Assembly: GCA_902529805.1 (NCBI GenBank)
Contig: CABZXU010000005.1
Coordinates: 1-64,000, forward strand
DNA from: an uncultured Marinoscillum sp.
GTDB taxonomy: Bacteria > Bacteroidota > Bacteroidia > Cytophagales > MED-G16
Length of the DNA: 64,000 bases
Direction: 5' to 3'
Positions 45,182 to 58,528 of this stretch are shown here, piece after piece (the stretch's first letter is position 1; each line of letters starts with the position of its first letter). A model generated the notes under the pieces. The model saw nothing but the letters and a program-made list of their open reading frames with translations. It had not been told where the DNA came from and searched no databases. The translations under genes were made by a program, and so were the position numbers.

Positions 45182-48100
45182 TTGAAAAAGAATAATACTT
45201 CAAAAAGAATTGACTTTTCTAAAATTAAAAGAATACTAGATTATCCGGATTTTCTAGATGTTCAATTACAGTCATATAAAGATTTTTTCCAATTAGAAAC
45301 AGCTCCGGAAAATAGAACTCATGAAGGTCTTTATAAGGTTTTTATGGAGAATTTTCCGATTTCTGATTCTAGAGATAATTTTATTTTAGAATTTGTAGAT
45401 TATACAGTTGATCCTCCAAAATATAATGTTAATGAATGTGTTGATAGGGGATTAACTTATTCATTGCCTCTTAAAGCAAAATTAAGGTTGATATGTAATG
45501 ATGAAGACAATGATGATTTTGAAACAATTGAACAAGAAGTTTTTTTGGGAAACATTCCTTACATGACATTAAAAGGGTCATTTGTAATAAATGGTGCTGA
45601 AAGAGTTGTTGTTTCTCAACTTCATAGATCTCCAGGAGTCTTTTTTGCTCAAAGTAAACATACAAATGGAACACCTTTGTATTCAGCTAGAATTATTCCA
45701 TTTAGAGGTTCTTGGATTGAATTTGCGACTGACGTAAACAATATAATGTATGCTTACATAGATCGAAAAAAGAAATTTCCAATCACAACATTATTAAGAG
45801 CTATTGGTTATGGTACTGATAAAGATATCTTGGATATATTTAACTTATCAGAAGAGGTAACTGTTTCAAAGTCAAATTTAAAATCTACTATTGGTAGAAA
45901 ACTTGCTGCGCGTGTTTTAAAGACTTGGATTGAGGATTTTGTAGATGAGGATACTGGTGAATTAATTTCCGTTGATAGAAATGAGGTAATACTAGAAAGA
46001 GACCATGAAATACAAAAGGAAGATATTCAAACTATTATTGATTCTGAATCAAATTCAATAATTCTTCATAGGGAAGATGTTAATACCGCTGAGTATATGA
46101 CAATATTTAATACATTAAAAAAAGATAGCTCTAACTCAGAAAAAGAAGCTTTAGAAGAAATTTATAGACAATTAAGAAACTCTGAAGCACCTGATGAAGA
46201 AACTGCAAGAGATATTATTCAAAATTTATTTTTTAGTGATAAAAGATATGATTTGGGTGAAGTTGGCAGATATAGAATCAACAAAAAATTAGGCATAAAT
46301 GATGATTTTGAAACTAGAGTTTTATCAAAAAATGATATAATTCTAATTGTTAAATATTTGATAACATTAATAAATGCAAAAGCTGTAGTAGATGATATCG
46401 ATCATTTAAGTAATAGAAGAGTTAGAACTGTTGGCGAACAACTTTATTCCCAATTTGGTGTGGGATTAGCTAGAATGTCAAGGACAATCAAAGAGAGAAT
46501 GAATGTTAGGGATAATGAAGATTTTAAACCTGTTGATTTAATTAACGCTAGAACTCTAACCTCTGTTATTAATTCATTTTTTGGAACAAATCAATTATCT
46601 CAATTTATGGATCAAACAAATCCATTAGCTGAAATAACTCATAAAAGAAGAATGTCTGCTTTAGGTCCTGGTGGATTGTCGAGAGAACGAGCTGGCTTTG
46701 AAGTTAGAGATGTTCATTATACACATTATGGAAGATTATGTACTATTGAAACTCCAGAAGGTCCAAATATAGGGCTCATTTCATCTTTATGTGTACATGC
46801 TAAAGTTAATAATATGGGTTTTATTGAAACTCCCTATAGAAAAGTTGATAAAGGTAAAGTTGATATGTCTGGTAAAGCTTTTTATTTGACAGCTGAAGAT
46901 GAAGATAATTCATATATAGCTCAAGCTAATGCTAATTTAAAACAATCTGGGCATTTTAAAAATAATTTAGTTAAGACTAGATATGAGGGGGATTTTCCAT
47001 TAGTAAAAGGTCAAGAAATTAAATATATGGATGTTGCACCTAATCAAATTGTTTCTGTTGCAGCTTCCTTGATTCCTTTTTTAGAACATGATGATGCAAA
47101 TAGAGCCTTAATGGGCTCAAATATGATGAGACAAGCAGTTCCTTTAATGAGACCTGAGGCACCAATAGTTGGAACTGGAATTGAATCTAGAGTAGCTAGA
47201 GATTCAAGGTCAACAATTGTTGCTGAGGGGAAAGGTACAGTTACTTATGTAGATTCTCATAAAATAGAAATAGTTTATGATTTAAATAAGGATCAAAAAC
47301 TTGTCTCTTTTGATGATGATGATAATAGAAAAACTTATGACTTGGTAAAATTTAGAAGATCAAACCAGGATACATGTGTAAATATTTCACCAATAGTTAA
47401 AATTGGCGATAAAGTATCTAATGGTCAAGTTTTATGTCAAGGGTTTGCTACTGATAGTGGCGAGCTAGCTTTAGGAAGAAATTTAAAAGTAGCATTTATG
47501 CCTTGGCAGGGATATAATTTTGAAGATGCAATTGTTATTTCTGAAAAAGTCGTTAAGGATGATATTTTTACTTCTCTTCATATCGAAGAATTTAAATTAG
47601 AAGTAAGAGATACTAAAAGAGGACAAGAAGAATTTACTTCAGAATTACCAAATGTAAGTGACGAAGCAGTAAAAAATTTAGATGAAAATGGTATAGTAGT
47701 TGAGGGATCTAATGTGATAGAAGGAGATATTCTTATTGGAAAAATAACTCCCAAAGGAGAAAGTGACCCTACTCCAGAAGAGAGGTTATTGAGAGCAATT
47801 TTTGGCGATAAAGCTGGAGATGTTAAAGATGCTTCATTAAAAGGACCTCCTTCATTAAATGGAGTTGTGGTAGGTAGCAAAATATTTTCTAGGCAAAAAA
47901 AGGATAAAGAATCAAAAAAATTAATTAAAAAAGAATTAGATGAATTAAAGCAGAATTATAGCAAGTCTTTAAATGATTTAAAAAATAAATTGATTGGTAA
48001 GTTTGAAATTTTGCTAAAATCTAAAAAATCTGAAGACATTTATCATAAATATGGTGATTTAGTAATTAAAAAAGGCACTAGTTTTACTAGAAAAAACATT

Positions 48101-49060
48101 TCAGAGAAACTTTTTCCAGCAGATAATATTTATTATGATAAAAGTAGTTTAAATGTTCCAGAAGAGTCTAGTTTGTTAAATGATATTGTTTTAGAAAATT
48201 GGACTGATGATGATAAAATTAATAATCTTGTTGCTAAAGCTGTAAAAAACTATATTATTAAAAGGAATGATTTGATTTCCATTTTTAAAAGAGAAATATA
48301 TTCTTTAGAAGTTGGAGATGAATTAGCTCCTGGAATTGTTCAGATGGCAAAAGTTTTTGTTGCAAAAAAAAGAAAGTTAAAAGTTGGTGATAAAATGGCC
48401 GGTAGACATGGGAATAAAGGTGTTGTTGCAAAAATTGTTAGGGAAGAGGACATGCCTTTTCTTGAGGATGGCTCCTCTGTTGATATAGTATTAAATCCAT
48501 TGGGTGTTCCTTCAAGAATGAATATAGGTCAATTATATGAGACAGCTTTAGGTTGGGCTGGCTTAGAATTAAATAAAAAATATATGACACCAATCTTTGA
48601 TGGTGCAACAACTGAAGAGGTGAGAAAAGAACTTAAGGAAGCAGGTTTGCCTGAATTTGGAAGAACATTTTTGTATGATGGTATGTCAGGTAAAAAATTT
48701 GATCAACCTGTAACCGTTGGAGTTATTTATATGTTAAAACTAGGGCATTTAGTTGATGATAAAATGCATTCTAGGTCTATAGGACCTTACTCATTGATTA
48801 CGCAACAACCTTTAGGAGGTAAAGCACAGTTTGGTGGCCAAAGATTCGGTGAAATGGAAGTTTGGGCTCTTGAAGCTTTTGGTGCTTCACATATTTTACA
48901 GGAAATTTTAACTATTAAATCTGATGATATTATTGGTAGAGCTCGTGCATATGAGTCTATTGTTAAAGGTGAAAATATGCATAAACCTAATGTGCCGGAA
49001 TCATTTAATGTTTTGGTACATGAGCTAAGAGGATTATCATTAGAAATAACAATGAAATAA
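45182..49060 (+). CDS. rpoB: DNA-directed RNA polymerase subunit beta
   Basis: A 1292-residue protein. The rifampicin-region motif [17 protein letters not shown] followed by [20 protein letters not shown] is wild-type in appearance. Later motifs are [47 protein letters not shown] and [21 protein letters not shown]. The start is TTG, since no ATG is near and homology begins at [18 protein letters not shown]. The charged segment after about residue 900 is the usual Bacteroidota insertion. It ends 17 bases before rpoC. Confidence 0.98.
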   Translation: MKKNNTSKRIDFSKIKRILDYPDFLDVQLQSYKDFFQLETAPENRTHEGLYKVFMENFPISDSRDNFILEFVDYTVDPPKYNVNECVDRGLTYSLPLKAKLRLICNDEDNDDFETIEQEVFLGNIPYMTLKGSFVINGAERVVVSQLHRSPGVFFAQSKHTNGTPLYSARIIPFRGSWIEFATDVNNIMYAYIDRKKKFPITTLLRAIGYGTDKDILDIFNLSEEVTVSKSNLKSTIGRKLAARVLKTWIEDFVDEDTGELISVDRNEVILERDHEIQKEDIQTIIDSESNSIILHREDVNTAEYMTIFNTLKKDSSNSEKEALEEIYRQLRNSEAPDEETARDIIQNLFFSDKRYDLGEVGRYRINKKLGINDDFETRVLSKNDIILIVKYLITLINAKAVVDDIDHLSNRRVRTVGEQLYSQFGVGLARMSRTIKERMNVRDNEDFKPVDLINARTLTSVINSFFGTNQLSQFMDQTNPLAEITHKRRMSALGPGGLSRERAGFEVRDVHYTHYGRLCTIETPEGPNIGLISSLCVHAKVNNMGFIETPYRKVDKGKVDMSGKAFYLTAEDEDNSYIAQANANLKQSGHFKNNLVKTRYEGDFPLVKGQEIKYMDVAPNQIVSVAASLIPFLEHDDANRALMGSNMMRQAVPLMRPEAPIVGTGIESRVARDSRSTIVAEGKGTVTYVDSHKIEIVYDLNKDQKLVSFDDDDNRKTYDLVKFRRSNQDTCVNISPIVKIGDKVSNGQVLCQGFATDSGELALGRNLKVAFMPWQGYNFEDAIVISEKVVKDDIFTSLHIEEFKLEVRDTKRGQEEFTSELPNVSDEAVKNLDENGIVVEGSNVIEGDILIGKITPKGESDPTPEERLLRAIFGDKAGDVKDASLKGPPSLNGVVVGSKIFSRQKKDKESKKLIKKELDELKQNYSKSLNDLKNKLIGKFEILLKSKKSEDIYHKYGDLVIKKGTSFTRKNISEKLFPADNIYYDKSSLNVPEESSLLNDIVLENWTDDDKINNLVAKAVKNYIIKRNDLISIFKREIYSLEVGDELAPGIVQMAKVFVAKKRKLKVGDKMAGRHGNKGVVAKIVREEDMPFLEDGSSVDIVLNPLGVPSRMNIGQLYETALGWAGLELNKKYMTPIFDGATTEEVRKELKEAGLPEFGRTFLYDGMSGKKFDQPVTVGVIYMLKLGHLVDDKMHSRSIGPYSLITQQPLGGKAQFGGQRFGEMEVWALEAFGASHILQEILTIKSDDIIGRARAYESIVKGENMHKPNVPESFNVLVHELRGLSLEITMK

Positions 49061-49077
49061 ATTTATACTTGAATCTT

Positions 49078-52000
49078 ATGAAAAATTATAAAAATAAAAA
49101 ACAAATAGACTTCTCAAAGATTATAATTAGTCTTGCTTCCCCTGAATCAATATTAGAAAGCTCTTTTGGGGAGGTTACAGTTCCAGAAACAGTTAATTAT
49201 AGAACATTCAAACCTGAAATGGGAGGATTGTTTTGTGAAAGAATTTTTGGCCCTGTAAAGGATTGGGAATGTCATTGCGGTAAATATAAAAGAATTAGAT
49301 ATAAGGGTATTATTTGTGATAGGTGTGGTGTTGAAGTAACCGAGAAAAAAGTTAGAAGAGAAAGAATGGGTCATATTGATTTGGTTGTTCCAGTTGCTCA
49401 CATATGGTATTTTAGAACATTACCTAATAAGATTGGTTATATGCTGGGTATCCCCGCAAAAAAATTAAATCAAATTGTTTATTATGAAAGATATGTTGTT
49501 GTTCAACCTGGCGTTAAAGAGGAAGATGGAATTCAATCATGTGATCTTTTAACAGAGGAAGAATACCTTAATATTGAAGAAACTTTACCAAAAGATAATA
49601 ATTTATTACCAAATGATGATCCTAAAAAGTTCATTGCAAAAATGGGAGCAGAAGCTATATCAGATCTTTTATCAAAATCTGATTTGGATCAGTTATCTGT
49701 TGAACTAAGAACTAAGGCGTCTACAGAAACTTCTCAACAAAGAAAAGCTGAAGCATTAAAAAGGTTAAGAGTAGTAGAAGCTTTTAGAGAATCAAAGTTA
49801 AATATTGAAAACAGACCTGAATGGATGATAATTAAATTGATTCCAGTAATTCCACCAGAATTAAGACCTTTAGTACCTCTTGATGGAGGTAGGTTTGCTA
49901 CATCTGATTTAAACGATTTATATAGAAGGGTAATTATTAGAAATAATAGATTAAAAAGATTAATTCAAATTAAAGCTCCTGAAGTCATTTTAAGAAATGA
50001 GAAAAGAATGTTACAGGAAGCTGTTGATTCTTTGTTTGATAATTCAAGAAGAATTAATGCTGTAAGATCTGAAGGAAATAGATCTTTAAAATCCTTAACT
50101 GATATGCTTAAAGGAAAACAAGGTAGATTCAGACAAAATCTTTTGGGTAAAAGAGTTGATTATTCAGGTAGATCTGTAATTGTAGTTGGTCCTAAATTAA
50201 AAATGCATGAGTGTGGTTTACCAAAAGACATGGCCTCCGAACTTTTTAAACCTTTTATAATTAGAAAATTAATTGAAAGAGGTATTGTAAAAACAGTAAA
50301 GTCTGCAAAAAAATTGGTTGATTCTAAAGACTCAGTAATATGGGATATTCTTGAAAATGTTCTTAAAGGACATCCTATTTTATTGAACAGAGCACCTACA
50401 TTACATAGGCTAGGTATTCAGGCTTTTCAACCTAAATTAATTGAAGGAAAAGCTATTGAGTTGCATCCTTTATCTTGTACTGCCTTCAACGCCGATTTTG
50501 ATGGTGATCAAATGGCTGTTCATGTTCCATTGGGTCATGAAGCAATCGTGGAAGCATCAATTTTAATGTTGGGTTCAAATAATATTATAAACCCTGCTAA
50601 TGGAGCACCTATAACTGTCCCTTCTCAAGATATGGTATTAGGTCTTTATTATGTTACTAAGGGTAGAAAAGATAGTAAAGAATACCCTTTAAAAGGAGAA
50701 GGATTAAGATTTTCTTCTATATCTGAAGTTAAAATTGCTCTTAATCAGGAAAAGTTATCAATTAATGCTATTATCAACTTAAGAGTTAAGTTGAGGTCTG
50801 ACGATGGAGAATTTATTACTAAAAATATTGAAACTGTTGCTGGAAGAGTTTTATTTAATGAATTTATTCCTGAAGAAGTTGGTTATGTGGATGAACTTCT
50901 TACCAAGAAAAAATTACAACAAATTATTTCAAAAGTTTACAAAATTTGTGGAGTTTCTAAAACTTCAGAGTTTTTAGATAACATCAAGGAGTTAGGTTTT
51001 AGAATGGCATATGAGGGTGGATTATCTATGGGATTGGGTGATATACAAATTCCAAAAGAAAAGTCTAATTTAGTTGATGGAGCAAAAAAAGAAGTTGCTG
51101 AAGTTTGGAATAATTACTATATGGGATTAATTACTGATAATGAGAGGTATAATCAAGTAATTGATATTTGGACAAGAGCAAATACAAAACTAACATCTGG
51201 TCTTATGAATGAATTAGAAGATAATTCTCAAGGGTTTAATCCAATTTATATGATGATGCATTCAGGTGCTAGAGGATCCAGAGAACAAATTAGGCAATTG
51301 GGGGGTATGAGAGGTTTAATGGCTAAACCACAAAAAAACCTTGCTGGATCTGTTGGTGAAATCATTGAAAATCCAATTTTATCAAATTTTAAAGAAGGAC
51401 TTGATGTGATTGAATATTTTATTTCAACTCATGGGGCTAGAAAAGGCTTGGCTGATACAGCATTAAAAACTGCTGACGCTGGATATTTAACAAGAAGACT
51501 AGTTGATGTTGCTCAAGATGTTATTATTAATGAAGAAGATTGTGGTACTTTAAGGGGTGTGTATATTTCTTCTCTTAAAGACAATGAAGATATTGTTGAG
51601 CCATTGTCTGAAAGGATATTGGGAAGAGTATCTGTACATGATGTTTATGATCCAATATCTAAAAAACTTTTAGTTGGATCTGGTGAAGAAATTACTGAAT
51701 CAATCGCTAGAGAGATTGAAAATACAAACATTGAAGGTGTTGAAATCAGATCAGTATTAACTTGTGAAACTGGAAGAGGTGTTTGTGCTAAATGTTATGG
51801 TAGAAATCTAGCAACTGGTGGTTTAGTTAATAAAGGAGAAGCTGTTGGTGTAATAGCTGCCCAATCAATAGGTGAACCTGGCACACAATTAACTTTAAGA
51901 ACTTTTCATGTTGGAGGTACTGCATCGAATATTGCTGTTAATGCAAATATTAAAGCTAAGTTTGATGGGGTTATTGAATTTGAGAATATAAGAACAGTTA

Positions 52001-53430
52001 AAACAAAAGATAATGATAATAATTTAGTAAATATTGTTATGGCAAGAACAGGTGAAATTAGAATTTTGGATTCAAAGAAAAATATTTTAATTTCAAATAA
52101 CATTCCTTATGGTTCTCATCTAAGTGTTAAGGATGGTCAAAAAGTTAATAAAGATGATTTTTTATGTAACTGGGATCCTTATAATGCTCTTATTATATCT
52201 GAATTTGATGGTAAAATAGAATTTGAATCAATTGATGAGGGTATAACTTATAAACAAGAATTTGATGAACAAACCGGTCATAAGGAAAAAATTATTATTG
52301 AATGTAAGGATAAAACTAAAAATCCTACTGTAAAAGTTATAGGGAAGGAAGGGGAAAAATCTTATAATGTTCCCGTTGGAGCTCATTTATCTGTTAATAG
52401 TAAAGATAAAGTAAAGGCAGGTCAAATCTTAGTTAAAATCCCTAGAATGATTGGTCAATCCAGGGATATAACAGGTGGATTACCTAGAGTTACGGAATTA
52501 TTTGAAGCTAGAAACCCATCTAATCCTGCAACAGTTAGTGAAATAGATGGAGTTGTTTCTTATGGAGGAATTAAAAGAGGTAATAGAGAGATTTTTATTG
52601 AAGCTAAAGATGGTACCAAAAAGAAGTATCTGGTTTCATTATCAAAACACATACTTGTTCAAGATAATGATTTTGTTAAAGCTGGCTCTCCTCTTTCTGA
52701 TGGTGCAATAACTCCTGCGGATATATTATCGATTAAAGGTCCAACTAAAGTTCAAGACTATTTAGTTAATGAAATTCAAGAAGTTTATAGGTTACAAGGT
52801 GTAAAGATAAATGATAAACATATTGAGGTTATTGTTAGACAGATGATGCAAAAAGTTATTGTTATAGATCCCGGAGACACAACTTTACTTCAAGATGAAA
52901 AAATTGATAAAAGTTATTTTATGAAGATTAATGATGCAATTTTTGAACAAAAAGTAGTTACCGATATGGGTGATTCTAAAAAATTTATTGAGGGACAGTT
53001 AATTTCTCAACGAGAATTGAGGGATGAAAATTCTTTCTTAAGAAGAAATGATAAAAACCTAGTAAAAGTTAGGAATGCTGAAGCTGCTGTTTCTAAACCA
53101 ACTTTACAAGGCATAACTCGTGCATCTTTAGGAACAGAAAGTTTTATTTCCGCTGCATCATTCCAAGAAACTACTAAGGTACTCAGCGAGGCTTCTATTA
53201 GAGGAAAAGTAGATAACCTTAAAGGTTTAAAAGAAAATGTTATCGTTGGCCATTTAATACCAGCTGGTACAGGTTCAAGAGATTATAAGGATTTGATTGT
53301 TTATCAGGAAAGAGAGTATAATTCCTTACTAGAAGATAATAAAGAAAAAAGAGATAGTGAATATGTTACTGAATTAGATAAAGATTTAGAGTCTGACGAG
53401 AACATAAAAAAATCTGATGTTACTAAGTAA
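49078..53430 (+). CDS. rpoC: DNA-directed RNA polymerase subunit beta'
   Basis: A 1450-residue protein from the ATG at 49078 (an upstream TTG adds three codons). An N-terminal zinc site is formed by [20 protein letters not shown], the catalytic NADFDGD is at 471-477, and a second zinc site is [16 protein letters not shown] trigger-loop region lies around [20 protein letters not shown]. The C-terminal tail is rich in Asp, Glu and Lys. Confidence 0.98.
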   Translation: MKNYKNKKQIDFSKIIISLASPESILESSFGEVTVPETVNYRTFKPEMGGLFCERIFGPVKDWECHCGKYKRIRYKGIICDRCGVEVTEKKVRRERMGHIDLVVPVAHIWYFRTLPNKIGYMLGIPAKKLNQIVYYERYVVVQPGVKEEDGIQSCDLLTEEEYLNIEETLPKDNNLLPNDDPKKFIAKMGAEAISDLLSKSDLDQLSVELRTKASTETSQQRKAEALKRLRVVEAFRESKLNIENRPEWMIIKLIPVIPPELRPLVPLDGGRFATSDLNDLYRRVIIRNNRLKRLIQIKAPEVILRNEKRMLQEAVDSLFDNSRRINAVRSEGNRSLKSLTDMLKGKQGRFRQNLLGKRVDYSGRSVIVVGPKLKMHECGLPKDMASELFKPFIIRKLIERGIVKTVKSAKKLVDSKDSVIWDILENVLKGHPILLNRAPTLHRLGIQAFQPKLIEGKAIELHPLSCTAFNADFDGDQMAVHVPLGHEAIVEASILMLGSNNIINPANGAPITVPSQDMVLGLYYVTKGRKDSKEYPLKGEGLRFSSISEVKIALNQEKLSINAIINLRVKLRSDDGEFITKNIETVAGRVLFNEFIPEEVGYVDELLTKKKLQQIISKVYKICGVSKTSEFLDNIKELGFRMAYEGGLSMGLGDIQIPKEKSNLVDGAKKEVAEVWNNYYMGLITDNERYNQVIDIWTRANTKLTSGLMNELEDNSQGFNPIYMMMHSGARGSREQIRQLGGMRGLMAKPQKNLAGSVGEIIENPILSNFKEGLDVIEYFISTHGARKGLADTALKTADAGYLTRRLVDVAQDVIINEEDCGTLRGVYISSLKDNEDIVEPLSERILGRVSVHDVYDPISKKLLVGSGEEITESIAREIENTNIEGVEIRSVLTCETGRGVCAKCYGRNLATGGLVNKGEAVGVIAAQSIGEPGTQLTLRTFHVGGTASNIAVNANIKAKFDGVIEFENIRTVKTKDNDNNLVNIVMARTGEIRILDSKKNILISNNIPYGSHLSVKDGQKVNKDDFLCNWDPYNALIISEFDGKIEFESIDEGITYKQEFDEQTGHKEKIIIECKDKTKNPTVKVIGKEGEKSYNVPVGAHLSVNSKDKVKAGQILVKIPRMIGQSRDITGGLPRVTELFEARNPSNPATVSEIDGVVSYGGIKRGNREIFIEAKDGTKKKYLVSLSKHILVQDNDFVKAGSPLSDGAITPADILSIKGPTKVQDYLVNEIQEVYRLQGVKINDKHIEVIVRQMMQKVIVIDPGDTTLLQDEKIDKSYFMKINDAIFEQKVVTDMGDSKKFIEGQLISQRELRDENSFLRRNDKNLVKVRNAEAAVSKPTLQGITRASLGTESFISAASFQETTKVLSEASIRGKVDNLKGLKENVIVGHLIPAGTGSRDYKDLIVYQEREYNSLLEDNKEKRDSEYVTELDKDLESDENIKKSDVTK

Positions 53431-53454
53431 AAAACTATAGATAATATTACAGAC

Positions 53455-53760
53455 ATGAACAATAAGACAAATAGAATAGATATAGAATTAAATGACAGTA
53501 TTTCAGAAGGAACTTATGCTAACCTTGCTATGATTGCTCATTCAAGTAGTGAGTTTGTTTTGGATTTTATTCAGCTTATGCCAGGAGTACCAAAAGCAAA
53601 AGTTAAGTCTAGAATAATAATTACTCCTGAGCATGCAAAAAAATTTTCTTCTGCTCTATTAGATAATATTTCAAAATATGAAAAAAAATATAGTGAAATA
53701 AAAGATTTTGATGAAATACCAAAGTTTCCTATAGATTCAGATCCTTCTAATCCTCAATAA
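53455..53760 (+). CDS. DUF3467 family protein
   Basis: A 101-residue protein with the DUF3467 core: GTYANLAMIAHSSSEFVLDF, QLMPGVPKAKVKSRII and TPEHAKKFSSALLDNI. It lies 24 bases after rpoC, a position conserved in Bacteroidota. Its function is unknown; the core pattern suggests a small compact fold, and the position a link with transcription or translation. Confidence 0.9.
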   Translation: MNNKTNRIDIELNDSISEGTYANLAMIAHSSSEFVLDFIQLMPGVPKAKVKSRIIITPEHAKKFSSALLDNISKYEKKYSEIKDFDEIPKFPIDSDPSNPQ

Positions 53761-53780
53761 ATTCATTTAATGAAAAAAAT

Positions 53781-53811
53781 TTTGTTTAAGAGCTCTTAAT
53801 TTATATTTTTG
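53781..53811 (+). promoter_or_regulatory. Promoter for the str operon (rpsL)
   Basis: TTTG at 53781-53784 and TATTTTTG at 53804-53811, with a 19-base spacer, match the Bacteroidota consensus. The rpsL start is 27 bases downstream. Confidence 0.75.
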
Positions 53812-53837
53812 CGAACTATTTTAGATATAATTATAAT

Positions 53838-54218
53838 ATGCCAACAATACAACAACTTGTAAGAAAAGGAAGAAAAAAACTATCTTCTAAGTCAAAATCT
53901 CCTGCGTTGACTTCCTGTCCTCAAAAAAGAGGTGTTTGTACACGTGTTTATACTACAACTCCAAAAAAACCAAACTCTGCAATGAGGAAAGTTGCTAGAG
54001 TTAGGTTAACTAATGGCAAAGAGGTTAATGCTTATATTCCAGGAGAAGGGCATAATTTACAAGAACACTCTATAGTTCTTATTAGAGGTGGTAGGGTTAA
54101 GGATCTTCCTGGGGTAAGGTATCACGTTATCAGGGGAACTTTAGATTCTGCTGGTGTCAATGATAGATTACAAAGAAGATCAAAATATGGTTCTAAAAAG
54201 CCAAAGGATAAAAAATAG
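53838..54218 (+). CDS. rpsL: 30S ribosomal protein S12
   Basis: 126 residues, with [18 protein letters not shown] and [17 protein letters not shown], the two loops at the decoding centre; the Lys residues associated with streptomycin sensitivity are normal. It is the first gene of the str operon. Confidence 0.98.
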   Translation: MPTIQQLVRKGRKKLSSKSKSPALTSCPQKRGVCTRVYTTTPKKPNSAMRKVARVRLTNGKEVNAYIPGEGHNLQEHSIVLIRGGRVKDLPGVRYHVIRGTLDSAGVNDRLQRRSKYGSKKPKDKK

Positions 54219-54223
54219 TTATA

Positions 54224-54691
54224 ATGAGAAAATCAAAACCTAAGAAAAGATATTTTTTACCTGATCCTATTTATAAAGATTCTCTTGTAACTCAATTTGT
54301 TAATAATTTAATGTTAAAAGGTAAAAAGAGTATATCATATTCTATTTTTTATGATTCATTAGAAATTGTTAAAAATAAAACAAAAGAAAAAGGCATAGAA
54401 GTTTGGAAAAAAGCTATAAGCAATGTTATGCCGTCTGTTGAGGTAAAAAGTAGAAGAATTGGAGGAGCAAATTTTCAAGTTCCTATCGAAGTAAGACCAT
54501 CAAGAAAGATCAGTTTGAGTCAAAAATGGTTAATCAAATATGCTAGGCTTAGAAAAGAGAATTCGATGAAGGAAAGATTAGCAAATGAAATAATCGCAGC
54601 ATCAAAAGGAGAGGGTGCTGCAGTAAAGAAAAAAGATGATACTCATAGAATGGCTGAAGCAAATAAAGCATTTTCTCATTTCAAATTTTAA
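54224..54691 (+). CDS. rpsG: 30S ribosomal protein S7
   Basis: 155 residues, with [16 protein letters not shown] and a C-terminal [20 protein letters not shown]7 nucleates assembly of the 30S head. It follows rpsL by 5 bases. Confidence 0.97.
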   Translation: MRKSKPKKRYFLPDPIYKDSLVTQFVNNLMLKGKKSISYSIFYDSLEIVKNKTKEKGIEVWKKAISNVMPSVEVKSRRIGGANFQVPIEVRPSRKISLSQKWLIKYARLRKENSMKERLANEIIAASKGEGAAVKKKDDTHRMAEANKAFSHFKF

Positions 54692-54700
54692 ATTAAAAAT

Positions 54701-56830
54701 ATGACAAATAATTCGAATTTAAATTATTTAAGGAATATTGGGATAATGGCTCATATTGATGCTGGAAAAACAACTACAACTGAAAGAATTTTGTATTATA
54801 CTGGACTAAGTCATAAAATTGGAGAAGTTCATGATGGGGCAGCTGTAATGGACTGGATGGAGCAGGAACAAGAAAGAGGAATTACCATAACTTCTGCTGC
54901 CACTACTACTTTTTGGAAATACCCAACTAAACAAGGCAATACTTTGCCTGAAACAAAAGATTATAGAGTCAATATTATTGATACCCCTGGCCACGTTGAT
55001 TTTACAGTTGAGGTAGAAAGATCACTTAGAGTTTTAGATGGTGCTGTAGCTTTATTTTGTGCTGTTTCAGGAGTTGAACCTCAATCTGAGACAGTCTGGA
55101 GACAAGCTGATAAATATAAAGTTCCAAGAATTTGTTTTGTTAACAAAATGGATAGAGCCGGAGCTGATTTTTTGAATGTCGTAAAAGAAATTGAAGAAAA
55201 GTTAAATGCTAAACCCGTTCCATTACAAATTCCTATTGGTTCTGAAGAAAATTTTAAGGGCGTTGTTGATTTATTAACAAGAGAGGCGATAGTTTGGAAT
55301 GAAGATGATATGGGAATGACCTATAAAGTCATTGATGTTCCTGAAGAATTAAATGATGTTGTTGATGAATGGAGACAAAAATTGGTGGAAAGTGTTGCTG
55401 AGTATGATGATAATTTATTAGAAAAGTTTTTTGATGACCCTGATTCAATTACAAAAGAAGAAATGATGAACGCAATTAGAAAAGCAGTAATTGATATGTC
55501 TTTTTCACCTGTCTTATGTGGTTCTGCATTTAAAAACAAAGGTGTTCAAGCATTACTTGATTCAGTTTGTTCTTATTTACCATCACCTTTAGATTTACCT
55601 CCAATAGAAGGTAAAAATCCTGATAACGATAATTTAGAAGTTAGAAAACCACAAAATGATGAGCCTTTTTCTGCATTAGCTTTTAAAATTGCGACAGATC
55701 CTTTTGTTGGTAGACTGTGTTTTTTTAGAGTATATTCAGGTAAATTAGATGCTGGATCATATGTTTTTAATAATAGAAATCAAAAAAGAGAAAGAATTTC
55801 TAGATTAATGCAAATGCATTCAAATAAGCAAAATCCTATTGAAAAAGTAGAAGCCGGAGATATTTGTGCCGGTGTTGGTTTTAAAGACATAAAAACTGGA
55901 GATACTTTAAGTAACGAAAAAAGTAAAATTATTTTAGAGTCCATGTCCTTTCCAGACCCTGTTATAGGATATGCTATTGAGCCAAAACAACAGGCTGATG
56001 TTGATAAGCTTGGCATGGCTGTTTCTAAATTAATTGAGGAAGACCCTACTTTAGTTGTAGAATCAGATCAAGAAACTGGTCAAACTGTACTAAAGGGGAT
56101 GGGGGAATTACATCTTGAAATAATTATCGATAGATTAAAAAGAGAATTTAAAGTTGAAATAAATCAAGGAGCACCACAGGTAGCCTATAAAGAATCACTT
56201 AATAATACTATAAAACATCAAGAAGTTTATAAAAAACAATCTGGAGGTAGAGGTAAATTTGCTGATATAGTTTTTGAGATTGGCCCTAAAGATGAATCTT
56301 ATAATGAAGAAGGACTTCAATTTGTAAATGAAATTGTAGGGGGTAAAATACCTAGAGAATTTATACCAGCTGTAGAAAAAGGTTTTAAAAATTCTATGGA
56401 AAATGGTCCTTTAGCTGGTTATCCAATTGAGAATATGAAAGTTAGATTATATGATGGATCTTTTCATGATGTTGATTCAGATTCATTATCATTTGAGTTA
56501 GCTGCTGGGATTGCTTTTAGGCAGTCTACAAAAAAAGCACAACCATCATTGTTGGAGCCTGTAATGTCTGTTGAAGTAGTTTCTCCTGATGAATTTACAG
56601 GTCCTGTTACAGGAGACCTTAATAAAAGAAGAGGTATTATGAAAGGTATGGACATGAAAGGTAATGCTCAAATAATCAAAGCAGATGTTCCCTTATCAGA
56701 ATTATTTGGATATGTGACAGATTTAAGAACGATTAGTTCAGGGAGAGCTTCTGCGTCCTTGACCTTTTCTCATTATGAGAAAGTACCAAAAAATATTGCA
56801 GATGAAATTATTACTAAAGTAAACGCTTAA
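54701..56830 (+). CDS. fusA: Elongation factor G
   Basis: A 709-residue GTPase with [19 protein letters not shown] (G1), [15 protein letters not shown] (switch I), [20 protein letters not shown] (G3) and [10 protein letters not shown] (G4). Domain IV and V motifs include QVAYKES and [17 protein letters not shown]. It translocates tRNA-mRNA on the ribosome. The gene is intact and sits in the usual place. Confidence 0.98.
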   Translation: MTNNSNLNYLRNIGIMAHIDAGKTTTTERILYYTGLSHKIGEVHDGAAVMDWMEQEQERGITITSAATTTFWKYPTKQGNTLPETKDYRVNIIDTPGHVDFTVEVERSLRVLDGAVALFCAVSGVEPQSETVWRQADKYKVPRICFVNKMDRAGADFLNVVKEIEEKLNAKPVPLQIPIGSEENFKGVVDLLTREAIVWNEDDMGMTYKVIDVPEELNDVVDEWRQKLVESVAEYDDNLLEKFFDDPDSITKEEMMNAIRKAVIDMSFSPVLCGSAFKNKGVQALLDSVCSYLPSPLDLPPIEGKNPDNDNLEVRKPQNDEPFSALAFKIATDPFVGRLCFFRVYSGKLDAGSYVFNNRNQKRERISRLMQMHSNKQNPIEKVEAGDICAGVGFKDIKTGDTLSNEKSKIILESMSFPDPVIGYAIEPKQQADVDKLGMAVSKLIEEDPTLVVESDQETGQTVLKGMGELHLEIIIDRLKREFKVEINQGAPQVAYKESLNNTIKHQEVYKKQSGGRGKFADIVFEIGPKDESYNEEGLQFVNEIVGGKIPREFIPAVEKGFKNSMENGPLAGYPIENMKVRLYDGSFHDVDSDSLSFELAAGIAFRQSTKKAQPSLLEPVMSVEVVSPDEFTGPVTGDLNKRRGIMKGMDMKGNAQIIKADVPLSELFGYVTDLRTISSGRASASLTFSHYEKVPKNIADEIITKVNA

Positions 56831-56835
56831 TTTTA

Positions 56836-57141
56836 ATGGGACAAAAAATTAGAATAAAATTAAAGTCTTTTGATCATAATCTGGTAGATAAAAGTTCAGA
56901 TAAGATTGTAAAAGCTGTAAAAACTACGGGCGCCGTAATTAGTGGCCCAATTCCCCTTCCTACTAGAAGGGAAATTTTTACAGTTTTACGTTCACCTCAC
57001 GTAAATAAAACGTCTAGAGAACAGTTTAAATTGTGTACATATAAGAGACTGCTTGATATATACTCTAATAATAGTAAGACTGTTGATGCTTTGATGAAGT
57101 TAGAATTGCCAAATGGGGTTGATATTGAAATCAGGGTATAA
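56836..57141 (+). CDS. rpsJ: 30S ribosomal protein S10
   Basis: 101 residues, with [35 protein letters not shown] and [11 protein letters not shown]. It follows fusA by 5 bases and is separated from rplC by 120 bases holding a promoter. Confidence 0.97.
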   Translation: MGQKIRIKLKSFDHNLVDKSSDKIVKAVKTTGAVISGPIPLPTRREIFTVLRSPHVNKTSREQFKLCTYKRLLDIYSNNSKTVDALMKLELPNGVDIEIRV

Positions 57142-57191
57142 TTCTACATTTATTTCGGATAAAATTTAGCTGATAAAAATATATTTTAATC

Positions 57192-57222
57192 TTTGAACAA
57201 AAAGATGAAATGGTTATCTTTG
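57192..57222 (+). promoter_or_regulatory. Promoter for the rplC operon
   Basis: TTTG at 57192-57195 and TATCTTTG at 57215-57222, with a 19-base spacer, match the Bacteroidota consensus. It lies between rpsJ and rplC, so the S10 cluster has its own start after rpsJ. Confidence 0.72.
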
Positions 57223-57261
57223 CACACATTTTACGTGATTTTATAAACTAATAAAATAAAA

Positions 57262-57894
57262 ATGTCTGGATTAATTGGTAAAAAAATAGGAATGACTAGT
57301 CTTTTTGATGATATGGGTAGAATTAGGCCTTGTACAGTTATTGAGGCTGGTCCATGCACTATAACTCAAATTAAAGATCAGAGTAAAGATGGTTATGATG
57401 CTATCCAGTTATCCTATGATGATTTAAGTAAAAAAAAGATTAATATGTCAACATCTGGTCACTTTAAAAAGTCAAATTCAGAACCAAAGAAAAAAATAGT
57501 TGAATTTAAAAATTTTAGAAATAAAGAACTTAAACTATTAAAGCTTGGAATGGAGTTAAAATTAAATGATGTTTTTCGCGAAAATGACTTTTTAGATGTC
57601 AAATCAATCTCTAAAGGTAAAGGTTTTCAGGGTGTTGTCAAAAGACATAATTTTAGTGGTGTTGGTGAAAGTACTCATGGTCAACATAATCGTTTAAGAG
57701 CACCTGGATCAATTGGTGCAGGTTCAACGCCATCAAGGGTATTCAAGGGTATGAGAATGGGTGGAAGAATGGGTGGAAAAAGCATTAAACAACAAAACCT
57801 TAAAATATTAAAAATAAATGATGATGAAAATTTAGTTTATGTTTCAGGATCTGTTCCTGGTTATAGAAACTCTTATGTTATTTTAGAAAAATAA
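57262..57894 (+). CDS. rplC: 50S ribosomal protein L3
   Basis: 210 residues, with the N-terminal LIGKKIGMTSLF, KGKGFQGVVKRHNFSG, and FKGMRMGGRMGGKSIK around the peptidyl-transferase loop. It heads the large ribosomal cluster downstream of its own promoter. Confidence 0.97.
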   Translation: MSGLIGKKIGMTSLFDDMGRIRPCTVIEAGPCTITQIKDQSKDGYDAIQLSYDDLSKKKINMSTSGHFKKSNSEPKKKIVEFKNFRNKELKLLKLGMELKLNDVFRENDFLDVKSISKGKGFQGVVKRHNFSGVGESTHGQHNRLRAPGSIGAGSTPSRVFKGMRMGGRMGGKSIKQQNLKILKINDDENLVYVSGSVPGYRNSYVILEK

Positions 57895-57897
57895 GTT

Positions 57898-58524
57898 ATG
57901 AAAATCAAATTAAAGAAAATAAATGGTAAAAACTCTGGAAATGAAATAACTATTCCAGATACAATTTTTAGTATAAAACCAAACGATCATGCTATTTATT
58001 TAGACATAAAAAATCATCGAGCTAATCAAAGACAGGGAACCAGTAAAGTTAAAGAAAGAGGAGAAATTGTAGGTTCAACTAAGAAAATAAAAAAACAAAA
58101 AGGTACTGGAACAGCAAGAGCAGGGAGTATAAAATCTCCACTATTCAAGGGTGGAGGACAAATATTTGGTCCAAAGCCAAGAGATTATAAATCTAAAGTT
58201 AATAAAAAGTTGAAAACCCTTGCTAGAAAGTCTGCTCTCTCATATAAGGTTAATGAAAAATCGTTAACTATTTTGGAAAACTTCAAATTTGATGAAATAA
58301 AAACAAAGAAATTTATTTCTATTTTAAATGATCTTTCTATTATCAAAAAAAGAAGTTTGTTTTTTATTGGTGAAAATGATGAAAATTTATTGCTTTCATC
58401 TAGAAATGTTAATAATTCTTCTGTTAAAAACATTGCTGATATATCAACTTATGATATAATAAAATCAGATAATTTAATTTTAACTGAAAACTCTATTGAT
58501 AAATTAAAATCTATTTTGAATTAG
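57898..58524 (+). CDS. rplD: 50S ribosomal protein L4
   Basis: 208 residues, with RQGTSKVKERGEI, KQKGTGTARAGSIKSPLFKG (the exit-tunnel loop) and the C-terminal NLILTENSIDKL. In E. coli L4 represses the S10 operon; no leader is evident here. Confidence 0.96.
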   Translation: MKIKLKKINGKNSGNEITIPDTIFSIKPNDHAIYLDIKNHRANQRQGTSKVKERGEIVGSTKKIKKQKGTGTARAGSIKSPLFKGGGQIFGPKPRDYKSKVNKKLKTLARKSALSYKVNEKSLTILENFKFDEIKTKKFISILNDLSIIKKRSLFFIGENDENLLLSSRNVNNSSVKNIADISTYDIIKSDNLILTENSIDKLKSILN

Positions 58525-58528
58525 CAAT

